Notes: generated by a model not told the origin, from the letters alone. DNA of 64,000 nt from Methylophaga sp. (GCA_026988435.1 JALSLH010000083.1:78558-142557), one strand, 5' to 3'; positions 39,515 to 49,559 are shown, counted from the first letter of the stretch. Translations and numbers: made by a program.

Positions 39515-40859
39515 GTAGCTGAATAACAAAACGTGCGCCTCCGATAGGGCTTTGTTTTAAGCTGAGCTTACCTTGATAAGCATTGACAATATCACTGGCT
39601 ATTGCCAAACCTAAACCTTGTCCATCGACTTGAGTGTCTATCCGTTTTCCACGTTTAAGGATGGCATCATATTGGTGTTGCGGCACACCTGCGCCATCAT
39701 CATCAATTATAATTTCTAAAAAATCAGCTTGCCAAAAGGCCTGAATATGAACACGTTTATTACAATATTTATAAGCATTATCAAGTAAGTTTCCCAATAA
39801 TTCATAAAGATCACCCTCATCAGCATGAACAAAAATATCGTTTTCAATTTGAAATTGATGTCGAATATGTTTTGCCAGATAAACTTTATTGAGTGATTTT
39901 AGTATCTTATTAATGACATCCCCGAGTGAAACAGGGGCTTGCAAACTGCTTTGTCCTTCAGTTGATGCGCGTTGTAATTGATAATCTACTAGATCTGAAA
40001 TGCGGTTTAATTGTTCGTGGGTGGTGATGCGAAGATCAGAAATATTGCTATTGTTTTCAAACTCTCCCCTTAATACAGCTAATGGGGTTTTCAAGCTATG
40101 AGCTAAATCTGCCAATGAATTTTTATAGCGTTGACGGCGTGAATGTTCGTGATCGAGCAGAATATTTATATTCTGGGTAAGCTGATTAAGTTCTATCGGA
40201 TAGTCTTTAGATAAGCGCCTCTTGTCACCACTTTTAATGGCATTAAGATCGTTTGAGACTTCATTTAAAGGACGTAAGCTCCAATGCAGTATTAATGCTT
40301 GTGCAATTAAAAGTATTAAGCCTGTGCCGCCCAACCAATACCATAAACTTCGTTGAAAACCGGCTTTTTCTTGTTCAATAGTGCTTAATGCTTCAGCTAT
40401 ATTGATAGTATAGTTATATTCTTGTCCAAAATCATTTTCCCAAACGATTCCATAAGCAAGGTTGATAAATTCACCTTCATTTTCAATATTAAGTACTGAT
40501 ATTTGTTCATTTGAGGGGCCTTCAGGCTTTTCAGGTAATGCCAAATATCGACCTAAGGTTGATGCTGATTGCCAAATAACGTTCTGTCCAGTTGATATTT
40601 GAGCATATAGTCCCGAATTGGGGATAGAAAACTCGGGTTCAGCTAATTTAATAGGCATGGTGACTAGACCGCTATTACTAAACTCTGCGGCGGATAAAAT
40701 ACTATAAACGTAATTTTGTAGTCTTTGATATTGTGCTTTATCGGCACTGGTTTTAAATGCGTTATTTAAACTAAAGGCAGACAATCCTAAAAAGGCGATT
40801 AGCACAAGGCTAACAACTAAAAGTAAACGATTGCGAAAAGAAAGTTGTTTACTGAGCAC
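39504..40859 (-). CDS. PhoQ-like sensor histidine kinase
   Basis: A 451-residue kinase: TM1 near 10-30, a periplasmic domain of about 140 residues, TM2 near 170-190, HAMP-like stretch, HisKA with the phospho-histidine in LADLAHSLKTPLAVLRGE, and HATPase (LLGNLLDNAYKYC, DDDGAGVP, GQGLGLAIASDIV). The motif HSLKTPL is typical of the PhoQ group. It overlaps the regulator gene by 11 bases. A small PepSY protein precedes the regulator, a common trio. The ligand is unknown. Confidence 0.88.
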   Translation of the reverse strand: MLSKQLSFRNRLLLVVSLVLIAFLGLSAFSLNNAFKTSADKAQYQRLQNYVYSILSAAEFSNSGLVTMPIKLAEPEFSIPNSGLYAQISTGQNVIWQSASTLGRYLALPEKPEGPSNEQISVLNIENEGEFINLAYGIVWENDFGQEYNYTINIAEALSTIEQEKAGFQRSLWYWLGGTGLILLIAQALILHWSLRPLNEVSNDLNAIKSGDKRRLSKDYPIELNQLTQNINILLDHEHSRRQRYKNSLADLAHSLKTPLAVLRGEFENNSNISDLRITTHEQLNRISDLVDYQLQRASTEGQSSLQAPVSLGDVINKILKSLNKVYLAKHIRHQFQIENDIFVHADEGDLYELLGNLLDNAYKYCNKRVHIQAFWQADFLEIIIDDDGAGVPQHQYDAILKRGKRIDTQVDGQGLGLAIASDIVNAYQGKLSLKQSPIGGARFVIQLPKS

Positions 40860-41529
40860 GTGCTAAGGTGAAGCGATATCCACGCCCACGTAATGTCTCA
40901 ATGGGATTTATTGTTTTATCGGGGTCAAGTTTAGCTCGCAGACGTTTTATAAATACTTCAATAACATTACTGTCACGATCATGGTCTTGATCATAGATAT
41001 GTTCAGTGAGTTCAGATTTAGATAATACCTCACCTGCATGCAACATCATATAGTGTAGTAGGCGGTATTCATAAGCTGTTAAATCAATAGGGATATCGTT
41101 GTTGGTAACATCTTGGCTTGACGGATTTAAGCAGATAGAACCACATTGTAGAGAAGCACTTGCCCATCCAGATGCGCGTCTTGCAAGGGCATTGAGTCGG
41201 GCTAAAAGCTCTTCAAAATGAAATGGTTTGACGAGATAATCATCAGCGCCGGCTTCGAGGCCTTCAACTTTATCTTGCCAGCGTCCCCTTGCCGTTAAGA
41301 TAAGTATTGGGAAATCTTTGTTTTTTTCACGTAGCTTTTGAATAACTTCAATGCCAGATAATTTAGGCAAACCTAAATCAATAATAGCGACATCATAGGG
41401 GTGTTCTAGACCTAGGAAAAGGCCTTCATCACCATCTGGTGCGACATCAACCGTTAAATTTTGATTTTGAAGTTGTTGTGTGATCTGTTCACGAATTTGG
41501 CGTTCGTCTTCGACTAATAAAATACGCAT
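40849..41529 (-). CDS. OmpR-family response regulator, PhoP-like
   Basis: The 226-residue regulator has a receiver (acidic pair VEDE, phospho-Asp in AIIDLGLPKLSG, KPF) and a winged-helix output domain (LTAYEYRLLHYMMLHAGEVLSKSELTEHIYDQ, NVIEVFIKRLRAKLD, TLRGRGYRF). It is the partner of the overlapping PhoQ-like kinase. It lies 10 bases downstream of the PepSY gene. The 11-base-period direct repeats near 42.45 kb are possible binding sites. Confidence 0.9.
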   Translation of the reverse strand: MRILLVEDERQIREQITQQLQNQNLTVDVAPDGDEGLFLGLEHPYDVAIIDLGLPKLSGIEVIQKLREKNKDFPILILTARGRWQDKVEGLEAGADDYLVKPFHFEELLARLNALARRASGWASASLQCGSICLNPSSQDVTNNDIPIDLTAYEYRLLHYMMLHAGEVLSKSELTEHIYDQDHDRDSNVIEVFIKRLRAKLDPDKTINPIETLRGRGYRFTLARAQ

Positions 41530-41539
41530 TGTATATTAT

Positions 41540-41803
41540 TTATTTTGGTGGAAGCCCAGTTAAGGCATCAAGCTTGTAGATTTTTACTTTGCCATCTTTA
41601 TGTAGAACTTTAATAAGAAAAATAACTTTCTTATCGGCATTATCTTTATCAACGGATAAAATCTTGCCTTTAGATTCAACTTGAATAATGTCAGCGGCAG
41701 ACTGTTTGGTCAGCGGTAACTCAACAGTATCTTCTGCCCAAGCAGAGCTAATACTCATAGTAGATAGAATGAGTAGTGTAAAAAATAGGCGTAAATAATA
41801 CAT
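41540..41803 (-). CDS. Periplasmic PepSY-domain protein
   Basis: An 87-residue exported protein with a signal peptide (MYYLRLFFTLLILSTMSISSAWA, cut after AWA) and one PepSY domain (SAADIIQVESKGKILSVDKDN, VLHKDGKVKIYKLDALTG). PepSY proteins often sit with PhoPQ-type systems and may bind peptides or modulate the sensor. It is the first gene of the three-gene unit with the regulator and kinase. It is separated from the cytochrome gene by a terminator. Confidence 0.85.
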   Translation of the reverse strand: MYYLRLFFTLLILSTMSISSAWAEDTVELPLTKQSAADIIQVESKGKILSVDKDNADKKVIFLIKVLHKDGKVKIYKLDALTGLPPK

Positions 41804-41840
41804 AAGGTTAATATTACACTAGAGCAAGAAAGTAATACAT

Positions 41841-41884
41841 AAAAAACAACAGCCCCCTAAACAAGGAGAAGAATAGAGGGCTGT
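41841..41884 (-). terminator. Rho-independent terminator of the cytochrome c gene
   Basis: On the minus strand ACAGCCC and GGGCTGT pair around a 22-base loop, followed by TGTTTTTTA. The stem is short but GC-rich, and it lies 36 bases past the stop. Confidence 0.7.
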
Positions 41885-41919
41885 AAAAACGTATTTTTAA
41901 TTCATGTCTAACGCATTAT

Positions 41920-42339
41920 TTATTTTGCTTTTTTAGGTTTTTCGTTACCAATTGCACCATCAGAACGTGCAAGCAAGTAATTATAGATTAACTCTTTATC
42001 TTTCATTACTTTCGCATTGGCTTTCCATGCTGGCATACTACCAATTTGGCCTGATTTACCATTTTCTACAGTGCTAAAGAAGTCTTCTTTTGAAAGTATT
42101 TTTAAGCTTTCAGTTAAATCTGCACCAAGCCCACCGTCATTAAGACCTTCACCGTATTTAGCATGGCAACGCGCACACCAGTTGCGGAATAGTTTAAAGC
42201 CTTTATAAGTGTCAGCATCAAGATATTTACCATCTGTTACTGTGTAAGGTTTATCATCTGCAAAAGTCGGCAATGATACGGCACTAAAAGCAATGGTTGC
42301 CGCACTGGCAAGTATGATAAGTTTTTTATTCAATTTCAT
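41920..42339 (-). CDS. Periplasmic c-type cytochrome (monohaem)
   Basis: A 139-residue exported cytochrome with a signal peptide (KLIILASAATIAFSAVSLPTFAD), one haem-binding CxxCH (NWCARCHAKYGEG), and a probable axial methionine in GQIGSMPAW. The pattern is like the class I cytochromes that serve alcohol dehydrogenases, such as PedF/c-550. No dehydrogenase is adjacent, so its partner is unknown. A good Shine-Dalgarno (GGAGAGGA) precedes the ATG, and a palindrome ACTTCAA-C-TTGAAGT lies 25 bases upstream. Confidence 0.88.
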   Translation of the reverse strand: MKLNKKLIILASAATIAFSAVSLPTFADDKPYTVTDGKYLDADTYKGFKLFRNWCARCHAKYGEGLNDGGLGADLTESLKILSKEDFFSTVENGKSGQIGSMPAWKANAKVMKDKELIYNYLLARSDGAIGNEKPKKAK

Positions 42340-42363
42340 TTTCCTCTCCGATTAAAAATTTTT

Positions 42364-42378
42364 ACTTCAACTTGAAGT
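42364..42378. promoter_or_regulatory. Candidate operator palindrome upstream of the cytochrome gene
   Basis: ACTTCAA-C-TTGAAGT is a perfect 7+1+7 palindrome just upstream of the cytochrome start. It resembles half-sites of MerR/SoxR-type operators, but no such regulator is in the window. Confidence 0.35.
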
Positions 42379-42444
42379 ATAGCCTTCCTAATAAACAGCT
42401 CCAGCTCTCTTTTCATGGCTGTTATGAGCTACTTTAGCAAACCC

Positions 42445-42463
42445 AAGCTGAACGTAAGCTGAA
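42445..42463. promoter_or_regulatory. Candidate OmpR-family tandem binding site
   Basis: Direct repeats AAGCTGAA-CGT-AAGCTGAA have an 11-base period, the spacing used by OmpR/PhoP-type regulators. Another AAGCTGAA lies at 43151, upstream of the glycine-zipper gene. The adjacent PhoP-like regulator is the natural candidate. Confidence 0.35.
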
Positions 42464-42537
42464 TGAAGTGTGATTTATACCTCGAGACGTAAAATACCAT
42501 GATTTAGCCCAGTATTACCAGTCTAAACTGTAATATT

Positions 42538-43089
42538 TTAGTAATAATTGTCCACAGGGCGTACCGAAACTTCAACTGGGATCCGTTTTCCAGGGTGGTG
42601 CTCCATATATGTAGTATATGATTGTCCATTATAACGATAGGTAACACGATAACCGTCACGTCGTTCTTCTTCATGATAACGATCAATCATGCGACATTGC
42701 TCAACAGTATTGTTATTAGAATGATGTTGTGAATTATTGTGATTATAATCTCGGCCGACAGAACCACCAAGCAAAGCACCAGCAACCGTCATTATTTTTT
42801 TACCATTGCCACCGCCAAATTGATTGCCTACAACACCACCGACAAGTCCACCTGCAATGGTGCTAGTATAAGATTTATATTGATTATGACTGGGTCGGTA
42901 TTGTTGTTCTTGCCAACATTCACGTTGCGGTGTTGAAACGCGTACCGTTTTATATAAAGATTCTACATGTGTCACACGCGCAGTATCTTGAAAGTTGTTT
43001 TTAGATTGGTAATGATTATTGTCGGCATATAATGGTAATGACAATACTAATGTTGCCGATAAACTGAGTGTTGAAAGTAGTTTTTTCAT
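42538..43089 (-). CDS. Exported glycine-zipper 2TM-domain protein
   Basis: This 183-residue protein has a signal peptide (KKLLSTLSLSATLVLSLPLYAD) and a glycine zipper (AGGLVGGVVGNQFGGGNGKKIMTVAGALLGGSVG), flanked by His/Asn/Gln-rich sequence. Its C-terminal CRMIDRYHEEERRDGYRVTYRYNGQSYTTYMEHHPGKRIPVEV is typical of the outer-membrane-linked 17-kDa antigen/SlyB-type family. No lipobox cysteine is seen at the cleavage site. A strong AAGGAGGAG precedes the ATG. It may belong to the regulon of the neighbouring two-component system. Confidence 0.85.
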   Translation of the reverse strand: MKKLLSTLSLSATLVLSLPLYADNNHYQSKNNFQDTARVTHVESLYKTVRVSTPQRECWQEQQYRPSHNQYKSYTSTIAGGLVGGVVGNQFGGGNGKKIMTVAGALLGGSVGRDYNHNNSQHHSNNNTVEQCRMIDRYHEEERRDGYRVTYRYNGQSYTTYMEHHPGKRIPVEVSVRPVDNYY

Positions 43090-43292
43090 AGCAGCTCCTC
43101 CTTATTTTGTGTAGCTGTGAGATAAAGCTTAACAAGGGATAAATGAACCAAAGCTGAATATAATGGACTTTTATCTTTATTTTTATACACTAAATATTAT
43201 AAAAGGATCGATACACAGATCGGACTTAGGTGAAATGTTGATATACTTGACTTTAGTCACCTCTAATAAAACTTATTACAGACGGATATAAA

Positions 43293-45659
43293 TTGAAGGT
43301 AGCAGAACCTAACTTACAAACTGAGTCATCACAGGAGTTAGCTCTTTATAAGATGCGACTAAGCTTGTTGGTGAAACAAACTCCAGCAGGTGTGTGGGCT
43401 GGAATTGCATCTGGTTTCTTATTTATATATTTGGCCTGGGGTACAGTTAGTACTGATGTTCTTATTTTATGGATCGTTTGTTTTTCGCTGGGTTCGATAT
43501 CGCATTTATTTCTCACTCGTTATGTAAAAAGTAAACTTGTCGAAGAGGAGGTAACAAGTTCTCTTTCTAAATTAAATTGGCTTGAACGATTGATGATGGT
43601 CAGTTTTCTTATAGGGGGAATAGTATTTGGTTTTATAGGCTTGATGATGAAAGTAGATTGGCCGGTTCATTTACTTGTTGTAGTACCGTTATTAGCAGCG
43701 GGTGCTGTAGCAGGATCGCTAAGTTCGAATCAAGGTAGTTTTAGTGGGTATTTGAACTTTATAAGCCCTATAATGTTTATGGTGGCATTTGGATTTTTTA
43801 GAATTGGAATGCCAATATTAGGTGCTTTTGTGTTGATTTTCTATATTGTGATGGTAGTGACAGGTAAATTAACGCATCAGGCACTTATAGATAGCTTTAG
43901 ATTTAGAGTTAATAATCTAGAATTAATAGAGAATTTAACACGGAATAGTCAGGAGCAGAGCCAATTATTAGAACAATTGCGTAAAAGTGAACAATTGGCA
44001 AATGGTGCTTTTGATGCTTCAGGCATGGCAATGGCATTGGTTGATCGTGATGCAAGCATATTCAAAGTGAATCAAGCAGCTTGTGACTTATTTCAGTTTT
44101 CTGAGGCGGGTTTATTAGGTAAAAAATTCATTGCTGCTTCACAAGAAAGTGATCGTACAAAAGAATTAGCGCTATTTAAAGAGCTCATTGATGGCGATCG
44201 TCATCAGTATCAATCAAAAGATAGCTATTTGGTCGGGGAGAATGAAGGAACAATAAATATTTGGGTCGAAGTTACTGTTGCAGCAGTAAGAGATGATGAA
44301 GGACAATTTGAATATGCGGTAATGCATGTCAAAGATATTAGTCAAGAATATAAGCTAACACAAAGATTGACGTATCAAGCCCAACATGACGCATTAACAG
44401 GCTTACCAAATCGTTATGCATTTGAAACAAAACTACAGTTACTATTAGATACTGATAACAATGATGAACATGTTCTTTGTTATATCGATTTAGATCAGTT
44501 TAAGGTTGTGAATGATACCTGTGGCCATATTGCTGGCGATGATTTATTAAAGCAACTAGCACTTTTACTTAAACAAGAACTTCGTAAGTCTGATTTGTTA
44601 GCACGTATTGGTGGTGATGAATTTGCAATATTATTGTTTAATTGTTCTATGGATATGGCGGTCAAACAGCTTGAGAAATTATTGGCCTCGCTACGAAAAT
44701 TTCGATTTATTTATGAAGGGCAAAGTTTTAATGTTGGGGCAAGCATAGGCTTAGTTGAAATAGGTAATAACAGCTCAATGACTGAGGTATTGAAACAGGC
44801 TGACAGTGCCTGTTATGCAGCAAAAGATGCGGGCCGCGGCCGTTTACATATTTATCGGCAAGATGATGAAGCTTTAGCCCAGCGTAGCGGGGAGATGGAA
44901 TGGGTCACGCGTATTCAATCTGCGATTGAACAAAATAACTTCGTGCTCTACTACCAAGAAATAGTACCCATTAAGGGTGAAGAAACAATACCACATTATG
45001 AGTTACTTATTAGAATGCTAGACGCGGATGGCAGTATTATTCCTCCGGGATTATTTTTACCGGCTGCGGAACGTTATAATCTGGCGGCAGAAATTGATGT
45101 ATGGGTAGTGAAACATACCATAGATACACTTAATATAGCCCGCGTCTACGGAAAGGATATTTCGGGTATCTATGGCGTGAATTTATCTGGACAGTCTTTA
45201 GGTGATGCTCGTTTTTATGAAGAGATCATCGAATTAATACATGAGAATGATTTTAGAGGAACGGGGGCGGTTATTTGTTTTGAAGTGACCGAAACAGCGG
45301 CAATATCAAATATAACAGCTGCTTTGCGGTTGATGACTGACCTACGTGAGATTGGTTGTCAATTTGCTTTAGATGATTTTGGTAGCGGTTTATCCTCTTT
45401 TGCTTATTTAAAACAAATGCCCATTGATTATCTAAAAATTGATGGCATGTTTGTTAGGGATTGTTTGACTGATCCGGTAAACCTAGCAATGATTGATTCA
45501 ATTAATGGCATCGGCCAAGTTATGGGTTTAAAAACGATTGCTGAATTTGTTGAAAATGGTGCTATTTTTAGTAAGCTGTCGGAACTAGGCGTTGATTATG
45601 CCCAAGGTTATTGGAATGGACCGCCTAAGCCGTGGGTGATAGATGAGTTAGCAGATTGA
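43293..45659 (+). CDS. Membrane PAS-GGDEF-EAL cyclic-di-GMP signalling protein
   Basis: A 788-residue protein with about five to six N-terminal helices (to about residue 195), a PAS domain (about 230-345), GGDEF with an intact RIGGDEFAI, and an EAL domain whose first motif reads ELLIRM while DDFGSG and IDYLKIDG are intact. Both synthesis and hydrolysis of cyclic-di-GMP are possible. The start is TTG at 43293 with a weak upstream CGGA; the ATG at 43353 would shorten the cytoplasmic lead by 20 residues. It converges on hrpA with a 12-base overlap. It could feed the pool that RpfG degrades. Confidence 0.92.
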   Translation: MKVAEPNLQTESSQELALYKMRLSLLVKQTPAGVWAGIASGFLFIYLAWGTVSTDVLILWIVCFSLGSISHLFLTRYVKSKLVEEEVTSSLSKLNWLERLMMVSFLIGGIVFGFIGLMMKVDWPVHLLVVVPLLAAGAVAGSLSSNQGSFSGYLNFISPIMFMVAFGFFRIGMPILGAFVLIFYIVMVVTGKLTHQALIDSFRFRVNNLELIENLTRNSQEQSQLLEQLRKSEQLANGAFDASGMAMALVDRDASIFKVNQAACDLFQFSEAGLLGKKFIAASQESDRTKELALFKELIDGDRHQYQSKDSYLVGENEGTINIWVEVTVAAVRDDEGQFEYAVMHVKDISQEYKLTQRLTYQAQHDALTGLPNRYAFETKLQLLLDTDNNDEHVLCYIDLDQFKVVNDTCGHIAGDDLLKQLALLLKQELRKSDLLARIGGDEFAILLFNCSMDMAVKQLEKLLASLRKFRFIYEGQSFNVGASIGLVEIGNNSSMTEVLKQADSACYAAKDAGRGRLHIYRQDDEALAQRSGEMEWVTRIQSAIEQNNFVLYYQEIVPIKGEETIPHYELLIRMLDADGSIIPPGLFLPAAERYNLAAEIDVWVVKHTIDTLNIARVYGKDISGIYGVNLSGQSLGDARFYEEIIELIHENDFRGTGAVICFEVTETAAISNITAALRLMTDLREIGCQFALDDFGSGLSSFAYLKQMPIDYLKIDGMFVRDCLTDPVNLAMIDSINGIGQVMGLKTIAEFVENGAIFSKLSELGVDYAQGYWNGPPKPWVIDELAD

Positions 45660-48600
45660 CCACTGCTTATCTAAGCGTTTAGCAGAGATAGGGTAGGCGG
45701 TTTTAATGCCTTGAGCATAGATTGATATCCGAAATTCTTCTACCATCCAGCGGTAATCTTCGAACTCAGTGGTCGTGTTTGAATTAAAATGACTTAAATA
45801 GTGTTGCCAATACGGTACCACCTCAGCCATCCACTGTTTATCACGCGATGGATTGTCAGCAAGTTTATCGAGCCTTTGACCGATAGCCTGAAAATATAGG
45901 GGTAACCGTTTTAATACACTATCAGGCGTGTGATGAACAAAACCTTGATATAACAAATGGTTTAATTGCTCACGAATTTCTTTGATGGCATGAATTGCCG
46001 TTAACGGCATTTTGTTAGATAAGCGTTTAGCAATAGCATGGTATTCAGCTAAAGGCTTAGCGACCTGTTTTGCTAGGGCACTGGCAATATTGATTAATTC
46101 ACTACGTTTTGCTTCTAAGCGCTGCTCAAAGTCTTGTTTGTTTGCTATCGGTGCTTGATCTAATAAAAAACAGCGATCAAAAGCAACATGAATAAGGTCG
46201 GTTTTAAGCTGTTCACAGGGGGTTAGTTTGTCGTCTTTCAGCTCATTACTAAAAGGCGAAGGGGGCACATTCGCATAATGCATGCACATTGTTTTAATAT
46301 CAGGCAGGTGTTTACGTAAATATTTAATAGAATCAGCTTGGGCTAGCATAAATAAACGACGTAAGCCTTGAGCCGTAAAATCTACCGATTGTTTACGTGT
46401 ATCCATCAATGTTAAATCAACATGGTCACCTCTATCTACTAAGGCCGGATATGCAGTCATTTCAAGGCCATTTTGTTGCAAAGTGATGCTCTCTGGTAAT
46501 TCATCAAAAGACCATGAAGTTAAACCTTGTTGCTCATAATCACTATCGGGTAACTGCCTAAAGCTAGCGGCGGCTTGTTTAGCCCACTTGTGTTGAAGTT
46601 GAACCAAATCTCGGCTTTCATCAAGTAATTTTCCATCATCATCGACTACTTTAAAATTCATTTGAAGATAATTGGGTAATTCAGCTATTTTCCAATCTGA
46701 TATGGCAATATCGACGCCTGTTTGTTTACGTAATTGTTCGCTTAAAGCAGCTAATAATGCGCCTGATTCAGCGGACATGTTTTTTAAGCAATTATCAGCA
46801 TAATTGGGCACAGGGATAAAGTGACGACGTTGTGATTTAGGTAGGCTCTTAATTAAAAATATGACTTTATCTCGCAATAAGCCCGGCACTAACCATTCAT
46901 AACGTTCAGCATTCGTTTGGTTGAGCAGAGATAAAGGAATAGTCTGTGTAATCCCATCATGCGCCTTGCCCGGTTCAAAATGATATTCCAAACTAAGCGG
47001 TACTAGATTAACCAACATTTGATCGGGAAATGCATTATCGGTTACATGATCGGCTTGATGCTGCATTAAATCATTACGATCTAAAAACAATAATTGAGGC
47101 TGTTCTCGCTCAGCTTTTTTACGCCATTTATCAAAGCCCGCACCATTAATAATATGGTTAGGGATGCGTTCTTTGTAAAATTGGAATAATACTTCATCAT
47201 CAACTAATACATCACGACGACGTGATTTTTGTTCCAGCTGTTCAATGCTTTTGATTAGATCTAAATTGTGCTGAAAGAAAGGCGCACGACAGTGCCAATC
47301 ACCTTGCACTAAGGCATCACGAATAAAGATTTCATGTGACAAAACCGGGTCAATCGGGCCAAAATGAATTCGGCGACGGGCAACGATGGGCAGGCCATAT
47401 AATGAAACTTGTTCAAAGGCGACCACTTGAGCCGGCTTTTTCTCCCAATGGGGATCGGCATATTGACGGCGGACTAATTCACCCGCAATAGGCTCAATCC
47501 ATTCGGGTTCTATTTTAGCCACGATGCGAGCATAAAGGCGACCTGTTTCAACCAGTTCAGAAGCCATCATCCATTTAGGCCCTTTTTTGTGCAAGGCTGA
47601 GCCGGGGAATATTTTAAGTTTAAGATTACGCGTGCCCGTGTATTCTGTTTTGTCGCTTTTAAAGGCAATATTGCTGAGTAAACCTGACAATAATGCTTGG
47701 TGAATTTCTTGGTAATCAGCAGGCACTTTATTCGGTTTTAGCCCCATTTGTGTCACTTGCACATGTAATTGCTGATGAATATCGTGCCATTCACGTAGGC
47801 GAATAAATGATAAAAAATGTTCTTTACAATATTTGCGTAATTTATTTTGAGTCAGGTGTTTTTTCTTATCGTGATAATGTTCCCAGAGTTTGATAAAGCC
47901 TAGAAAATCAGAGCGTTCATCTTTATATTTACTGTGGGCTTCATCAGCCGCCTGATGTCTGTCCATTGGCCGTTCACGTGGATCTTGAATACTTAAAGCG
48001 CTAGCGATAATAAGAACTTCGGTTAGGCTATTTAGCTTTTGTGCTGAAATGACCATGCGAGCAATTCGGGGATCTATTGGTAATTTAGCTATCTGACGAC
48101 CCACTTCTGTGAGTGTATGTTGTTTATTTACAGCACCAATTTCTTCTAATAAGCGAAAACCATCATTAATCATTTTTTGTGGTGGTGGATTAATGAATGG
48201 AAATTTTGTAGCTTCACCTAGTTTAAGTGATGACATTTGTAAAATAACCGAAGCTAAATTAGTTCTTAATACTTCAGGATCAGTAAAAGCAGGGCGATTA
48301 TTAAAATTATCTTCATCATATAATCGAATAGCGATACCCGCGGCAACTCGTCCACAGCGACCTGAGCGTTGGTTGGCACTAGATTGTGATACTTTTTCGA
48401 TGGGTAGGCGTTGCACCTTATTACGCACACTATAACGACTAATACGTGCAAAACCGGGGTCGACTACATAACGAATTCCCGGCACAGTTAACGAGGTTTC
48501 AGCCACATTAGTGGCTAAAACAATACGCCGATGCTGCCCTGTTTTAAATACTCGGTTTTGTTCTACTGCTGATTGACGAGCGAGTAGAGGTAGAATTTCG

Positions 48601-49559
48601 GTATTAGGTGGATGATGTTTCCGTAATGCCTCAGAAACGTCGCGAATATCGCGTTCACCTGATAAGAAGACCAGCACATCGCCCTGACCTTCTTTGCAAA
48701 GTTCATCCACTGCTTCAATAATACCGCGAATCATATCGTAATCGCGTTGTTCATCATCGTCACCAGCAGGTGGGCGATAACGAATTTCAACAGGATAAGT
48801 TCGGCCTGTTACTTCAATAACCGGGGCATTATTAAAGTGTTCTGAAAAACGTTGCGTATCAATAGTTGCCGAAGTAATAATAACTTTTAAGTCAGGGCGT
48901 TTCGGTAATAATTGTTTGAGATAACCGAGTAGAAAATCAATATTAAGACTACGTTCATGCGCCTCATCAATAATGATGGTGTCATATTGATTTAAGAAAC
49001 GGTCATTTTGGGTTTCGGCGAGTAAAATACCGTCAGTCATCAATTTTATATAACTTTTATCCGCTTTTACTTGGTCATGAAATCGCACCTTATAACCGAC
49101 AATATCACCGAGTTCAGATTTTAGTTCTTCTGCAATACGCGTAGCGACCGTGCGGGCTGCGATACGCCGTGGTTGAGTGTGACCAATTAAACCCGCCACG
49201 CCACGACCAAGCTCTAAACAAATTTTGGGTAACTGTGTTGTTTTGCCTGATCCCGTTTCACCGCTAAGGATAATGACTTGGTTTTCACTGATTGCTTTGG
49301 CTATTTCTTCTCGTCGTTCAATAACAGGCAGATCACCATTAAATTCAGGTTTTGGAATGTGTTTTTGACGCAGTGAACGCAGCTCAACAGATTTTATAAT
49401 TTGTTGTTCTAAAGCCGTTAATTGTTCAGGTTTTGCATTGCTATTTTTACGTAGGTTTTGTAGACGACGGCGCAAGGGAAACTGATCTGCAAGCATAGTC
49501 AGTTTTAGCTGTTTTTCGAGTTGTTGCAATCTGAGTTTCAAGTGGAGCAAGTCTGTCAT
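45648..49559 (-). CDS. hrpA: ATP-dependent RNA helicase HrpA
   Basis: HrpA is a DEAH-box helicase that splits collided ribosomes in E. coli. The 1303 residues match E. coli (1300). Walker A is ILSGETGSGKTTQLP, DEAH is IIIDEAHERSLNIDF, motif III ITSATID, and motif VI QRSGRCGRVAAG. The C-terminal half carries OB-fold and DUF3418 regions, with LVPLSLEYHFEPGKAHDGIT visible. The gene stands alone on its strand, with a 31-base gap from the LysR gene behind. Confidence 0.96.
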   Translation of the reverse strand: MTDLLHLKLRLQQLEKQLKLTMLADQFPLRRRLQNLRKNSNAKPEQLTALEQQIIKSVELRSLRQKHIPKPEFNGDLPVIERREEIAKAISENQVIILSGETGSGKTTQLPKICLELGRGVAGLIGHTQPRRIAARTVATRIAEELKSELGDIVGYKVRFHDQVKADKSYIKLMTDGILLAETQNDRFLNQYDTIIIDEAHERSLNIDFLLGYLKQLLPKRPDLKVIITSATIDTQRFSEHFNNAPVIEVTGRTYPVEIRYRPPAGDDDEQRDYDMIRGIIEAVDELCKEGQGDVLVFLSGERDIRDVSEALRKHHPPNTEILPLLARQSAVEQNRVFKTGQHRRIVLATNVAETSLTVPGIRYVVDPGFARISRYSVRNKVQRLPIEKVSQSSANQRSGRCGRVAAGIAIRLYDEDNFNNRPAFTDPEVLRTNLASVILQMSSLKLGEATKFPFINPPPQKMINDGFRLLEEIGAVNKQHTLTEVGRQIAKLPIDPRIARMVISAQKLNSLTEVLIIASALSIQDPRERPMDRHQAADEAHSKYKDERSDFLGFIKLWEHYHDKKKHLTQNKLRKYCKEHFLSFIRLREWHDIHQQLHVQVTQMGLKPNKVPADYQEIHQALLSGLLSNIAFKSDKTEYTGTRNLKLKIFPGSALHKKGPKWMMASELVETGRLYARIVAKIEPEWIEPIAGELVRRQYADPHWEKKPAQVVAFEQVSLYGLPIVARRRIHFGPIDPVLSHEIFIRDALVQGDWHCRAPFFQHNLDLIKSIEQLEQKSRRRDVLVDDEVLFQFYKERIPNHIINGAGFDKWRKKAEREQPQLLFLDRNDLMQHQADHVTDNAFPDQMLVNLVPLSLEYHFEPGKAHDGITQTIPLSLLNQTNAERYEWLVPGLLRDKVIFLIKSLPKSQRRHFIPVPNYADNCLKNMSAESGALLAALSEQLRKQTGVDIAISDWKIAELPNYLQMNFKVVDDDGKLLDESRDLVQLQHKWAKQAAASFRQLPDSDYEQQGLTSWSFDELPESITLQQNGLEMTAYPALVDRGDHVDLTLMDTRKQSVDFTAQGLRRLFMLAQADSIKYLRKHLPDIKTMCMHYANVPPSPFSNELKDDKLTPCEQLKTDLIHVAFDRCFLLDQAPIANKQDFEQRLEAKRSELINIASALAKQVAKPLAEYHAIAKRLSNKMPLTAIHAIKEIREQLNHLLYQGFVHHTPDSVLKRLPLYFQAIGQRLDKLADNPSRDKQWMAEVVPYWQHYLSHFNSNTTTEFEDYRWMVEEFRISIYAQGIKTAYPISAKRLDKQWSIC

